Positions 16,535-25,008 are shown, counted from the stretch's first letter. The stretch is 64,000 nucleotides of DNA from Acetobacteraceae bacterium (GCA_024280945.1 JAMXLO010000080.1:1-64000); one strand, 5' to 3'. The notes: generated from the letters alone by a model not told the origin. Translations and numbers: made by a program.

Positions 16535-18244
16535 ATGGATGGTGCCGAACAGGGGTCGTGCGAGCCTCGCCCGATGACCAGCGAAATTCCTGAGCACATC
16601 GTCAGGCACTTGCGGCTGGAGCGCGATCGGCACGTGGCCTTCGCATTTGCGGCTGCCGATCTGCTGATCGAGGTGGGTGGCGCAGGCACTGTGGTCGCGG
16701 CGTCCGGCGCTGCGCACGCGGTGTTGGACGCGGACACCAAAGCCCTGGTGGGTCAACCAATCTTTGACCTTGTCGCCTCGTGCGATCGTTTGCTGGTTCG
16801 CCAATTGCTGAAGCAGATTCAGGTCAGCTTCCGCATCGACCCTGCAGTCGTCCGGATCGCCCGTGCGGACGGGACCATGAGGCCCGTGCTGCTTGGGGGT
16901 TGCCGGTTGCCGGATCGCGGTGACGGAATTTTCATCACCATCACGCTAGTTCCAGATGCCCTGGTCGGACCGCCCCAGGAACGCGATGCAAGCACCGGCC
17001 TGCTCTCGCAGGAGGCATTCAGTGCTGCCGCAAAGCGTCTGGGTTCTGACCTGGCGAAAGGACCACGCCGCCTGGAGCTGATCCGGCTGGATGGCCTGTC
17101 TGGCGCCGCTCGCCAATTGCCGCCGGAGCGGGCCAGCGCACTGCTGGAAGAGATCGGCGCTGCATTACGCGCCGCATCGGTCGGCGGCGACGCTGCTGGA
17201 CGCCTGAGCGAGGACGCGTTTGGCATCGTCACCAAAGCTGGCCACCCCGGCCAACAAGACACGACACTTGCCTCGGACATCGCCGAGGCAATCAGCGAAG
17301 CAGGGATACCGGAAGGCCAGGTCGCATCACGCATTGCCGGCATTGCGCTCTCGTTTGGCGACCTGACCAACGAAGAGGCAAGCCGTGCGCTCTCTTATGC
17401 ACTGAACACCTTCGTCAAGTCGCAAGGCAGCGATTTCGACGTGGCGTCGCTTGAGTCCGGTCTGACAAAGGCCATGAACCAGGCGGTAACCCGCTTCGCC
17501 GACACCAGAAGGATTTTAGCGGATGAGCGCTTCATGCTCGTCTATCAACCGGTTGTAGATCTCGCGACGCGGGCGGTGCATCACTACGAGGCGCTATCGC
17601 GCTTCCCCAATGGGGCAAATACCTTCGAGACGGTAACCTTCAGCGAAGACCTTGGCCTGATTATCGAGCTCGACCTCATTGTGTGTCGCCGTGCGGTTGA
17701 GGCGATCATGCGAAGCGACAAAGCCAGCGTTGCCGTCAACGTGTCGGGTCGGTCGGTGCAGAACGAAGCGTTTCGTAGGGCATTGCTCGATGTTGCTGCC
17801 CGACTGGGTGGTGCTCGCCACCGGTTGCTGTTCGAGCTCACCGAATCGGCTGCGGTGGACAACCTTGCCCAAGCAGAGGAATTTCTGGCGCAGCTGAGGG
17901 CCGCCGGACATGCCATATGCCTCGATGACTTCGGCGCCGGAGCCACCGCGTACAACTACATGAGGCAGTTCAATGTCGACTTCGTGAAGATCGACGGTCC
18001 GTTCCTGAAGGCAGCGAGTGACCGAAACCGTGAGCGGGCGCTGATAAGATCAATCTGCGTATTATGCGATGAGCTGGGCTGCAAAGTGATCGGTGAAATG
18101 ATCGAGGACGAGACCGAGGCAGTGTTCGCCCGGAATCTTGGGATTGCCCATGGCCAGGGATGGCTATTTGGCAAGCCGATCGAACAGCTACCGGCAGCGC
18201 CGCGCTCGATGCGCCGCAAGGGGTCCAGCGAAACCTGGCAGTAG
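16535..18244 (+). CDS. EAL-domain c-di-GMP phosphodiesterase with degenerate GGDEF domain
   Basis: Signalling protein of 569 residues without clear membrane segments. Residues 1-140 resemble a sensory (PAS-like) region; about 150-290 form a GGDEF-like domain in which the signature reads SEDAF (near 225), so it should not make c-di-GMP. The EAL domain spans roughly 325-560: EAL near 351, NVSGRS near 400, ELTES near 432, DDFGAG near 465, DFVKIDG near 482 and E-M-I-E-x-E near 525. Metal-binding acids appear present, so hydrolysis of c-di-GMP is plausible. Start could also be the Met at 16574; neither has a strong ribosome binding site. Likely monocistronic. Confidence 0.82.
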   Translation: MDGAEQGSCEPRPMTSEIPEHIVRHLRLERDRHVAFAFAAADLLIEVGGAGTVVAASGAAHAVLDADTKALVGQPIFDLVASCDRLLVRQLLKQIQVSFRIDPAVVRIARADGTMRPVLLGGCRLPDRGDGIFITITLVPDALVGPPQERDASTGLLSQEAFSAAAKRLGSDLAKGPRRLELIRLDGLSGAARQLPPERASALLEEIGAALRAASVGGDAAGRLSEDAFGIVTKAGHPGQQDTTLASDIAEAISEAGIPEGQVASRIAGIALSFGDLTNEEASRALSYALNTFVKSQGSDFDVASLESGLTKAMNQAVTRFADTRRILADERFMLVYQPVVDLATRAVHHYEALSRFPNGANTFETVTFSEDLGLIIELDLIVCRRAVEAIMRSDKASVAVNVSGRSVQNEAFRRALLDVAARLGGARHRLLFELTESAAVDNLAQAEEFLAQLRAAGHAICLDDFGAGATAYNYMRQFNVDFVKIDGPFLKAASDRNRERALIRSICVLCDELGCKVIGEMIEDETEAVFARNLGIAHGQGWLFGKPIEQLPAAPRSMRRKGSSETWQ

Positions 18245-18249
18245 CCTGG

Positions 18250-19023
18250 TCAACCCTTGATGCGGGTCATCGCCTGCCGATAGGCACCCTGCAACACCTC
18301 GGTATCACTCGAATAGGCCAGCAACAGTGCACCGGCAGCCTTCCATTGCTGCGCCTGCTCGAAGCTCGAGCACAGCATGGCGCATGTCTTGCCGTGACGC
18401 CGCGCGGCGGCCAACACGAGGTCCCGCTTCTCGTCGAGCACGCGTGCCTGATCCGGTGTGCCGAATACGCCAAGATCCTGCGCCAGGTCGGCGGGACCGA
18501 GCGTCAATGCGTCGACGCCATCCATCGCCGCAATTGCATCGAGATCGTCGAACGCGGCGGCTGTCTCGAACATCACCGTCACGAAAACCTGCCGGTTGGC
18601 GAACGCGCGTCTCTCAGTTGCGGTGCCAGTCGTATCGAAATCGGTCCCCGGACTGTGGCCCGCATTGCCGCGCAGTCCGAGTGGCGCATAGCGCGAAGCT
18701 GCCACAATCTCAGCGGCGTGCGCGGCGTTTTCCACCTGTGGGCAGTGCAGATTCCAGACGCCGATATCGAGCAGCCGGGTGATCCATTCACGATTGGCCT
18801 TCGGTGGCCGCACGGCGATGGGAAAGTTCAACGCCCGCGACAGCAGCGCAAGGTTGGCGATGTCCTCCATCGAGGCCGCGGTGTGCTCCATGTCGACGCG
18901 CGCAAAGTCGAGTCCGGCCGCCCTCAGCAAAGGCAGAATCGCTGGGCTCCGCACCAGGTTCACCCAAGTGCCGATCTGTAACTCGCCACGCTCCAGCGCG
19001 GCCCGCAATGGATTGCTCTGCAT
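18250..19023 (-). CDS. HpcH/HpaI aldolase family protein
   Basis: TIM-barrel aldolase of 257 residues of the HpcH/HpaI group, which splits 2-oxo-4-hydroxy acids to pyruvate and an aldehyde using a divalent metal. The general block FARVDMEHTA near 40-49, a substrate Arg in IAVRPPK near 72, a metal-ligand Glu in TVMFETAAAF near 152 and the conserved TLGPADLAQDLG near 178 are visible. Its C-terminal part is normal for HpaI. It shares orientation with the CoA ester lyase gene downstream of its own start at 19088, 64 bases away, so co-transcription with it is likely. Substrate not assignable. Confidence 0.85.
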   Translation of the reverse strand: MQSNPLRAALERGELQIGTWVNLVRSPAILPLLRAAGLDFARVDMEHTAASMEDIANLALLSRALNFPIAVRPPKANREWITRLLDIGVWNLHCPQVENAAHAAEIVAASRYAPLGLRGNAGHSPGTDFDTTGTATERRAFANRQVFVTVMFETAAAFDDLDAIAAMDGVDALTLGPADLAQDLGVFGTPDQARVLDEKRDLVLAAARRHGKTCAMLCSSFEQAQQWKAAGALLLAYSSDTEVLQGAYRQAMTRIKG

Positions 19024-19087
19024 TTCCGTCAGCCTCCGTTGGTTCGTGCAACTGGTTCTTGTTTGCCAGCAGACTTCCGCGTCACTC

Positions 19088-19981
19088 TTATCTGGCTGCA
19101 GCTCGTTGCCTGATCGCGGTTGCGCGGGCGATCACATTCTTCGCCCGCTGCACCACTGGAACGTCGATCATCGCACCTTCGAACTGTACCGCGCCAAGGC
19201 CCTGGGCGAATGCGGCATCATAGGCCGCGACCATGCGTTCGGCGCGCTGCACTTCCGCATCGGTGGGCGAAAATTCCTCATTCAACACCGGCACCTGCAG
19301 CGGATGGATCGCACTGGCGCCGACGAAACCGAAGCGCTTGGATCGGCGCACGATGGCGCGGAACGCGTCCTGGTCGCGGAAATCGGCGATCGATCCGATG
19401 AACCCAAACGGCAGTATGCCGGCGGCGCGTGCCGCGAACAGCGTGTGTTGCTTAGGATACATCAGCGCCTCGGGGTCGGGCAGCATGCCGACATCCGCGG
19501 TGAAGTCCTCGGTTCCCAGGCTGAGTGCCACGATGCGCGGGTGCGCCTTCGCGATCACCTCGATGCGGAAAAAGCCGGCAGCCGTCTCGACCAATACCAC
19601 GAACTGTATTTTTCCGATGGGCAGGCCCCGGTCGGATTCCAGTTCCCCGACGATCTCTGCGACGGCCTGGACGTGTTCCGGGCTGTCCACCTTGGTCAGC
19701 ATCAAAGCGGCTACACCTGGTATGACGGCTGCTTCCAGGTCGCGCACCAGGAGCCGCCATGGGCGGTTCACTCGCACCAGCACGTCGCCGCCATTGCGCG
19801 CGACCTGCGGGATCGCACCGGCGATCAACGTTCGTGCCCGCTCCTTCTCCGCTGGAGCGACAGCGTCTTCCAGGTCGAGAATGATGCCGTCTGCACCGCG
19901 ATCGGCACCGGTGCGCACGAACCTTTCCGCCGTGACCGGCACGAAGAGAAGCGAGCGCCAGGAAGGAAGATCAGTGCGCAT
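19088..19981 (-). CDS. CoA ester lyase (citrate lyase beta / malyl-CoA lyase-like)
   Basis: HpcH/HpaI-superfamily protein of 297 residues of the CitE/malyl-CoA lyase type. It starts with RSLLFVPVTAERFV, has the metal site DLEDAVAP near 38, RVNR near 67, the metal-ligand Glu in VLVETAAGF near 134, GTEDFTADVG near 158 and the C-terminal FVGASAIHPLQVPVLNEEFSPT, which binds CoA. Expected to cleave malyl-, citramalyl- or methylmalyl-CoA. Start at 19981 is preferred since the family begins there; the longer frame to 20035 runs into the repeat that flanks the GIY-YIG gene. The three CoA-transferase genes make a CoA-thioester substrate plausible. Confidence 0.87.
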   Translation of the reverse strand: MRTDLPSWRSLLFVPVTAERFVRTGADRGADGIILDLEDAVAPAEKERARTLIAGAIPQVARNGGDVLVRVNRPWRLLVRDLEAAVIPGVAALMLTKVDSPEHVQAVAEIVGELESDRGLPIGKIQFVVLVETAAGFFRIEVIAKAHPRIVALSLGTEDFTADVGMLPDPEALMYPKQHTLFAARAAGILPFGFIGSIADFRDQDAFRAIVRRSKRFGFVGASAIHPLQVPVLNEEFSPTDAEVQRAERMVAAYDAAFAQGLGAVQFEGAMIDVPVVQRAKNVIARATAIRQRAAAR

Positions 19982-19998
19982 CAGGGCCCCCGTGTCGT

Positions 19999-20376
19999 TT
20001 GCGAGGAGCGTAGCGACGAAGCAAGCTTGAGCCAATGGCGCACCGATACTACGTCTACATCCTGACCGATGACCGGCACACGGTGCCGTACACTGGGGTA
20101 ACCAATGATCTGCTTCGGCGTGTCGGCGAACGCCGAGCGAAGACGTTTCCTGGATTTACCAGGCGATACAATGTCCAAAAGCTGGTGCACTTTTTCGAGG
20201 AATTCGCGGGAGTGAACGATGCGATCGCTCGCGAGAAGCAGATCAAGGCTGGTTCGCGACGCAGGAAGATTGCGTTGATCAACGGCATGAATCCCGAGTG
20301 GCGCGATCTGTCCCCTGCTCTGATTTAGCTCAAGCTCATCGAGATTGCTTCGTCGCTTTGCTCCCTCGCAATGACA
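19999..20376. mobile_element. inverted-repeat unit carrying a GIY-YIG endonuclease gene
   Basis: The left arm (19999-20033) reads TTGCGAGGAGCGTAGCGACG followed by AAGCAAGC and TTGAGCC; the right arm (20326-20376) contains its inverted copy, GCTCAAGCT and ATTGCTTCGTCGCTTTGCTC followed by CCTCGCAATGACA. Between them is one gene, 20035-20328, that fills the interior. A similar palindromic element without gene is at 5691-5789. A repeat family with and without an internal endonuclease gene resembles the REP/RAYT arrangement, but with a GIY-YIG nuclease in place of a tyrosine transposase. Mobility is inferred; no target duplication was identified. Confidence 0.5.
20035..20328 (+). CDS. GIY-YIG nuclease superfamily protein
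   Basis: Small single-domain endonuclease-like protein of 97 residues. The GIY equivalent is YYVYILTD at residues 5-12 and the YIG equivalent is PYTGVTNDLLRRV at about 18-30, with the catalytic Arg in it. A glutamate in IAREKQIK near 65-72 completes the site, followed by the usual NPEWRDL C-terminus. Length matches the UPF0213/YhbQ-like group. Its ATG directly follows the left inverted-repeat arm, with no good ribosome binding site, and the right arm begins at the stop. Function in the cell is unknown. Confidence 0.88.
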   Translation: MAHRYYVYILTDDRHTVPYTGVTNDLLRRVGERRAKTFPGFTRRYNVQKLVHFFEEFAGVNDAIAREKQIKAGSRRRKIALINGMNPEWRDLSPALI

Positions 20377-20385
20377 GGAGAGACT

Positions 20386-21606
20386 TCAGGAGGCTTTCGC
20401 CGCCCGCTCTTCGATCAGGGCCGCAATCTGTGCCTCGGAATACCCAATAGCCTTCAGCACCTCCCGCGTATGTTCGCCCAGCGCGGGGGCAGGGCGCCGC
20501 AGTTTGCCGGGCGTTTCCGACAGACGGGGAATCACGTTGTGCATCAGCACCGATCCGGCTTCTGCGTCCGGTGCCTCCACAATCACGCCCCGCGCCTGGA
20601 TATGCTCATCGGCAACAAGCTGATCGATCTCATAGACCGGCGTGGCTGTCACTTCAGCCGCGCTGAACACCGCCATCGCTTCGTCCAACGTGCGCTCCGC
20701 GATGAAGGCCGCCACCGCGCCGTCGCACTCGTCGATGTGCCGCACTCGATCGGTGTTGGTGCGAAAGCGCGGATCGTCGATCATCTCCGGGCACCCGATT
20801 GCCCGGAACACCCGCTCTGCCATCGCCTGGATAGACGCTGATATCGCGATATTCCGACCATCCTTCGTCGCATAGACATTGCGTGGCGAAGTTGTCAGCG
20901 AGCGCGAACCGGTGCGTTGCGGCCGCTCACCTGATACGCGATAAATCGCCGCATCCGGCCCCAGAATGGAAATGATGGGGTCCAACAACGGCAGGTCGAT
21001 CACCTGACCCTTGCCACCTCGTTCAACCACACGCAGCGCGATCATCACCGCATAGGCGCCATACAGACCTGCCACCATGTCAGCCAGGGCAAGTGGCGGC
21101 AGCACCGGTGGTCGATCTCCATAGCCGTTCTTCGCCGCAAATCCTGACATGGCTTCAACCAGCGTTCCGAAGCCAGGCCGGTCGCGATACGGTCCGTCCT
21201 GTCCGAACCCGGTGATGCGAACGATGATCAGGCCGGGATTGCGCTCGTGCAGCGTCTCCGGACCAAATCCCATCTCTTCCAGCGTGCCCGGCCGATAGTT
21301 CTCTATGAGCACATTGCTTGCGGTCAGCAGGTCCATCAGCGCATCGCGTGCCACTGCCGTACGAAGGTTCAGTGCCAGGCTTTTCTTGTTGCGGGCATAT
21401 ACCTTCCAGTGCAGGGACTGCCCCTTGACCCGCCATGCGCGCAAGGGATCGCCAGTACGCGAATCCTCGACCTTGATCACTTCCGCGCCCTGATCAGCGA
21501 GTTGCAGGCTCAGCATGTTGCCTGCCACCAGACGCGACAGATCGACCACGCGGATGCCATCGAGCGGTGCGCTGGCCTCTGGTTGGAACTCGATATGTGG
21601 GATCAT
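20386..21606 (-). CDS. CaiB/BaiF family CoA-transferase
   Basis: Class III CoA-transferase of 406 residues. Typical blocks are LDGIRVVDLSRLVAGN near 15-30, AEVIKVEDSRTGDPLR near 44-59, NKKSLALNLRT near 76 and the catalytic Asp in LALADMVAG near 175. The C-terminal region EHTREVLKAIGYS is family-typical. Start at 21606 is chosen for AGGGAG a few bases upstream; the open frame to 21858 would cover the cobalamin riboswitch on the other strand. Convergent neighbours are absent: it is divergent from the TonB receptor. Substrate unknown; second of three such genes in the window. Confidence 0.87.
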   Translation of the reverse strand: MIPHIEFQPEASAPLDGIRVVDLSRLVAGNMLSLQLADQGAEVIKVEDSRTGDPLRAWRVKGQSLHWKVYARNKKSLALNLRTAVARDALMDLLTASNVLIENYRPGTLEEMGFGPETLHERNPGLIIVRITGFGQDGPYRDRPGFGTLVEAMSGFAAKNGYGDRPPVLPPLALADMVAGLYGAYAVMIALRVVERGGKGQVIDLPLLDPIISILGPDAAIYRVSGERPQRTGSRSLTTSPRNVYATKDGRNIAISASIQAMAERVFRAIGCPEMIDDPRFRTNTDRVRHIDECDGAVAAFIAERTLDEAMAVFSAAEVTATPVYEIDQLVADEHIQARGVIVEAPDAEAGSVLMHNVIPRLSETPGKLRRPAPALGEHTREVLKAIGYSEAQIAALIEERAAKAS

Positions 21607-21639
21607 TGCGTACTCCCTTGAACCGGTTACTCTGATGGG

Positions 21640-21845
21640 AGACGCAGGTGGCCCGCAAGCCCGCGGATCGAGTCCGAGGGCAAGGGCTGAAACGGGAAAG
21701 CAAGGCACTCGGTTCAACGTCGAGAGCAAGGCTGCTGCCCCCGCAACTGTGCGCGGCGAGTCAGTTCGCACATGCCATTGCCGAAAGGCGAGAAGGCGCG
21801 AACGGACGATGACCCGCGAGCCAGGAGACCGGCCGGCGTCGAGAC
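21640..21845 (+). promoter_or_regulatory. cobalamin (AdoCbl) riboswitch
   Basis: The conserved elements of the B12 riboswitch occur in order: AACGGGAAAG at 21691-21700, GCCCCCGCAACTGT at 21737-21750 and the B12 box AGCCAGGAGACCGGCC at 21819-21834. The spacing between the latter two, about 70 bases, leaves room for the usual variable stem. The limits are approximate. It lies upstream of the TonB-dependent receptor, start 21934. The linker 21846-21933 contains a self-complementary CCCGCGCGGG and the ribosome binding site GGGAGG, consistent with translational control. Expected effect: high cobalamin reduces receptor synthesis. Confidence 0.9.
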
Positions 21846-21933
21846 TGCGCGCGTGCATCGGGCGGGGTGTATCGATGCAGCGGGGGGTGAACCCGCGCGG
21901 GCTGTCGACTCACTGTCGATGGGAGGTCCCGCA

Positions 21934-23931
21934 ATGCGGAGGTCTCAAGCGCACTGGCTGAACGCACGAAGGCGCGGTGTTCGCCTGCTTTGGATTCCTA
22001 CTGTCTGGGCGATGACGATCGCGACGTCATTCGCCGACGAACCCCAGTCAATGCCGGAGACCGTCGTCACCGCTACAAGGATCCCAACACCGGTGACGGA
22101 GATCCCTGCTGGTGTGACGGTGATCGACCGGCAGACCATCGAGCAACGCGGCTATCTCACACTTACCGATGCGCTCTCGGCGGTTCCTGGCATACGCGTC
22201 AGCCAGTCTGGGGGCCCGGGTGGCAATGCCAGCGTGTTCGTGCGCGGCACCAATTCCAACCAGGTGCTTGTGCTGCGTGACGGCATGCCACTGAACGATG
22301 CCTCGGACTCGTCCGGCGCCTTCAATTTCGGCGTCGATACGCTGGCCGATGTCGAGCGCATCGAGGTGGTTCGTGGCCCGATGGCGGCGCTGTATGGTTC
22401 CGGTGCGATCGGCGGTGTAATCAACCTGATTTCGCGGCGGGGACACGAACCTGGCTTCCACCTGACCGGCGAACTCGCCGGGGGTTACCCCAAACAGATC
22501 GAAGGGAACGCGAACGCCTCCGGCATCGAGGGACCATTCGACTACTCCGCCACCGTGGAAGGTGAGGACCTCCGCGGCTACGACACCACACCACAGCGCG
22601 AGTCCATCTATACCGGTGTCCCGCAAGGATTCGCCGATACGATCGGCACTCTGAACCTTGGCTATACGCCGATCGAAGGGACGCGCCTGTCGCTATTCCT
22701 GCGGGCCCGGCGCGCGGTCTTTGGCTTCAACGCCCTCGGCAATCCCACCTTCGACAACAGCAACTCGACCGGCACAGACGATACGTTGCTCGGTCGGGTC
22801 GGCGTCACGTCGAAGCTGTTCAACGGCGCTTATGAGACCAGTGCCTTTGTCGGGCGGCTGCAGGGCGACAGGCACTACACCCAGGCGCTGAACGCGCTCG
22901 ACCCCAACCAGGCGACCAACGATTCGCGCTACCACAGCTATCGCACCGACCTGCAATGGAACAATACGGTGCACTTGTCAGATCTGATCTCGGTGGCGAC
23001 GCTTTCGGCAAGCGATCTGACCTTCGGCTATGAGCACACTGCGGACAACATCAACGTGAAGGTGAACCAGTCCTTCTTTGGGTCTCCCTTCGCGCAATCA
23101 GCCAAGGCCTCGATGACGGATGATGCCGTCTATGCTGGCCTGCAGACCACGCTGCTGCAACGGCTGACACTGACCGGCCAAATCCGTCAGGACTGGGTCG
23201 ATGGCGACCAGCCCTTCACCTGGCGGCTCGGCGGGGTGCTCGACGTTCCCGAAATCCTGACACGCTTCAAGGCCGCCTACGGCACCGCCTTCCGGGCACC
23301 GTCGCTGTTCGACCGCTTCGGGGTCGACTCCTTCGGGTATGTCGGCAACCCCAAGCTCAAGCCGGAGAGCGCACAAGGCTGGGAAGTCGGTTTCACTACG
23401 ACCGTGGGGATCGCCAGCGTCAGCGCCACCTATTTCAACGAGCAAATCCAGAACCTGATCGTCGCCGTGTTCACCCCGGTCAATACAGCGGTGAACGTTG
23501 GCTCGGCGCACATTCAGGGCGTCGAAACCGAGTTTGCGCTGCAGGCCACGCGATGGCTCGCCCTCGACGTCAGCTATACCTACACTGACGCGCAGAACGC
23601 CGATCTGGGCACGCAGCTGACGCGACGGCCAAGAAGTTCCGCGGCGTTCAACGCGACGATAACCCCCCTCCCCGGCTTGTCGATCGCGCCCGAGTTCCTG
23701 TTCACCGGCGCCTTCCCGGACTTCCTGGTTGACAACAATGGCAATTCCACCGGCAACATCGTCGCTAATCGCCAGGGGATGCTCTTCAACCTGACGGTTA
23801 CATATGACCTTACAAAGCAGGTCCAGCTCTTCGCCAATGGGCGAAACCTGTTCTATTCGCGCTGGGAACCGGTGAACGGCTACCAGACCCCTGGACCGTC
23901 CTTCTTTGCCGGCGTACGGCTGAGGCTATAA
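21934..23931 (+). CDS. btuB: TonB-dependent outer-membrane receptor, probably for cobalamin
   Basis: Outer-membrane receptor of 665 residues. A signal peptide of about 35 residues ends at SFA before DEPQ; the TonB box-like PETVVTATR follows, then the plug domain with VPGIRVSQSG, FVRGTNSNQVLVLRDGMPLND and VERIEVVRGPMAALYGSGAIGGVINL (read here as separate short blocks up to about residue 165), and a 22-strand beta barrel ending in FFAGVRLRL with the required terminal aromatic/hydrophobic pattern. ATG 21934 is chosen for GGGAGG seven bases upstream. The upstream riboswitch makes vitamin B12 or a corrinoid the likely ligand. No btuCDF or cobalamin synthesis gene is in the window. Confidence 0.88.
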   Translation: MRRSQAHWLNARRRGVRLLWIPTVWAMTIATSFADEPQSMPETVVTATRIPTPVTEIPAGVTVIDRQTIEQRGYLTLTDALSAVPGIRVSQSGGPGGNASVFVRGTNSNQVLVLRDGMPLNDASDSSGAFNFGVDTLADVERIEVVRGPMAALYGSGAIGGVINLISRRGHEPGFHLTGELAGGYPKQIEGNANASGIEGPFDYSATVEGEDLRGYDTTPQRESIYTGVPQGFADTIGTLNLGYTPIEGTRLSLFLRARRAVFGFNALGNPTFDNSNSTGTDDTLLGRVGVTSKLFNGAYETSAFVGRLQGDRHYTQALNALDPNQATNDSRYHSYRTDLQWNNTVHLSDLISVATLSASDLTFGYEHTADNINVKVNQSFFGSPFAQSAKASMTDDAVYAGLQTTLLQRLTLTGQIRQDWVDGDQPFTWRLGGVLDVPEILTRFKAAYGTAFRAPSLFDRFGVDSFGYVGNPKLKPESAQGWEVGFTTTVGIASVSATYFNEQIQNLIVAVFTPVNTAVNVGSAHIQGVETEFALQATRWLALDVSYTYTDAQNADLGTQLTRRPRSSAAFNATITPLPGLSIAPEFLFTGAFPDFLVDNNGNSTGNIVANRQGMLFNLTVTYDLTKQVQLFANGRNLFYSRWEPVNGYQTPGPSFFAGVRLRL

Positions 23932-24486
23932 TGGTACGCGCCGTCTATGGCGCAACAGCGACTGCGGGGGTGGCTGCGATGTGGTTAAGTCGATTGCCCA
24001 AGCTCCCATACGTCGCCGTCGGACCAGCCACGGCATGCGACGCTGGCACCGGTTTGGCAAGAAACGCAGCGGCCAATGGGTCCAAATTGGGAAAGGAGGG
24101 GCACGTCAACGGCCGCCTCAAGGCACTTCGTTCCCAATGCCGCGTCACAGGGAAGCGCATCGCGGCGGGCGAACAGCGCGCGCTGCCTGGGGCGCTTTCC
24201 CCGATCTATTTCTCTCCCACCGCCCGGGCAACTGCGGCGCACCTCCGCTCTTCGATCAGCATCGCCAGTCTCTCATATCCTTCAGCGAGCCCCAAGCAGA
24301 CTGCTCGCTCGGGGTCGTTCCGGTAAGGTCGCGGCCTTCTCTCGCCACGCCCCGGCTCGCTCGCAATAGATCGCGGGTTCCCGGTTCTCTGGCACGCCCC
24401 TCCCTCCCAAAGCGGGGTTCGTCCCCTTGAAGTGATCAAATTATGCGGCTTGTTCAACCTCGCTGTGATGCCATCCTTTGGGGAAA
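23932..24486. other. low-coding stretch after the TonB receptor
   Basis: Several frames are open on both strands, but none has a good start site or recognisable fold apart from the tentative small protein at 24206-24457. A plus-strand frame overlapping the receptor stop (from 23931) has a hydrophobic first half but turns arginine-rich and looks spurious. No terminator with a proper T-run was found after the receptor. Confidence 0.4.
24206..24457 (-). CDS. tentative small protein, unknown
   Basis: Frame of 83 residues. Only its C-terminal part looks protein-like: NDPERAVCLGLAEGYERLA followed by MLIEERR forms an amphipathic helix like those in small alphaproteobacterial proteins with an L-A-E-x-Y-E-x-L-A motif. 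The same motif occurs in the divergent frame beginning at 24487, 30 bases away. The N-terminal half is arginine-rich and may be noise. I do not recognise a family and the reality of the gene is doubtful. Confidence 0.25.
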   Translation of the reverse strand: MNKPHNLITSRGRTPLWEGGACQRTGNPRSIASEPGRGERRPRPYRNDPERAVCLGLAEGYERLAMLIEERRCAAVARAVGEK

Positions 24487-25008
24487 ATGGATGCCGCTGA
24501 ACTCCTAGCCTACGCCGCTCGCTACCGAATCCTTGCCGCCCACATGACCGATGAGCAGACCTGTGAGGGACTGCGCAAATTGGCGGAAGATTACGAGGCG
24601 CTCGCCCGCGAAATGCAGACAGACGACTCCCGAGGCATCATAGCGCCCGTCACTACGAAGGCTGATAGTGCTCCCGTTCCAACGCCAGATGTAGTTTGGC
24701 GCACCATTCGCGGAACAGCTCATCGACCCGATCCCCTCGCGGGCGAGGCTCCTGTGGGTCGAATCGTCGAGCAGGTGGGCGAGCATCGAGTTCCCCGGCC
24801 TTCGCTTCGGCTTGATAACGGACGGTGCTGCTTTTGGCCGCTGTCGCGGGCTCCTGTTCGCTCAGCCGTATTACTGGCCCCATCGGCCGCTTCTTCAGCG
24901 GCGGTGGAGTGTGACGAGCGCAGGGGCTTTCGAGAGCGATTGGGCGAGGTTTTCGGGTCCGTGTTCGGAATGGTGACACAACCACGGACCGTAGTGGGGC
25001 AGGTCTGA
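24487..25008 (+). CDS. small hypothetical protein with LAEDYEALA helix
   Basis: Only about the first 50 residues look convincing: A-E-L-L-A-Y-A-A-R-Y-R-I-L-A, then CEGLRKLAEDYEALAREMQ, an all-helical pattern common in small proteins of rhizobia and Acetobacteraceae of unknown function. The remaining 120 residues, up to the stop, are low in predicted structure and may be read-through of a lost stop codon. ATG 24487 lies after TTTGGGGAA. A TTG three codons upstream is an alternative. Confidence is for the N-terminal part. Confidence 0.4.
   Translation: MDAAELLAYAARYRILAAHMTDEQTCEGLRKLAEDYEALAREMQTDDSRGIIAPVTTKADSAPVPTPDVVWRTIRGTAHRPDPLAGEAPVGRIVEQVGEHRVPRPSLRLDNGRCCFWPLSRAPVRSAVLLAPSAASSAAVECDERRGFRERLGEVFGSVFGMVTQPRTVVGQV
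24653..24883 (-). CDS. tentative small hypothetical protein
   Basis: Frame of 76 residues, antisense to the doubtful C-terminal part of the plus-strand frame. The end, DRVDELFREWCAKLHLALE, forms a plausible amphipathic helix, and the N-terminus MGPVIRLSEQE is reasonable. The start has only a weak GAAGAAG upstream. If it is real, the plus-strand frame must end earlier. No family recognised. Confidence 0.3.
   Translation of the reverse strand: MGPVIRLSEQEPATAAKSSTVRYQAEAKAGELDARPPARRFDPQEPRPRGDRVDELFREWCAKLHLALEREHYQPS

Noticed and set aside
15391-16740. Minus-strand frame of about 450 codons opposite the crotonase gene
   Set aside because: It spans the end of one gene and all of another and has no recognisable domain.
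21607-21858. N-terminal extension of the CoA-transferase gene to an ATG at 21858
   Set aside because: It would cover the cobalamin riboswitch, and a good ribosome binding site supports the start at 21606.
21772-21933. N-terminal extension of the TonB receptor
   Set aside because: The added residues are encoded by the riboswitch, and the signal peptide begins at the ATG 21934 behind GGGAGG.
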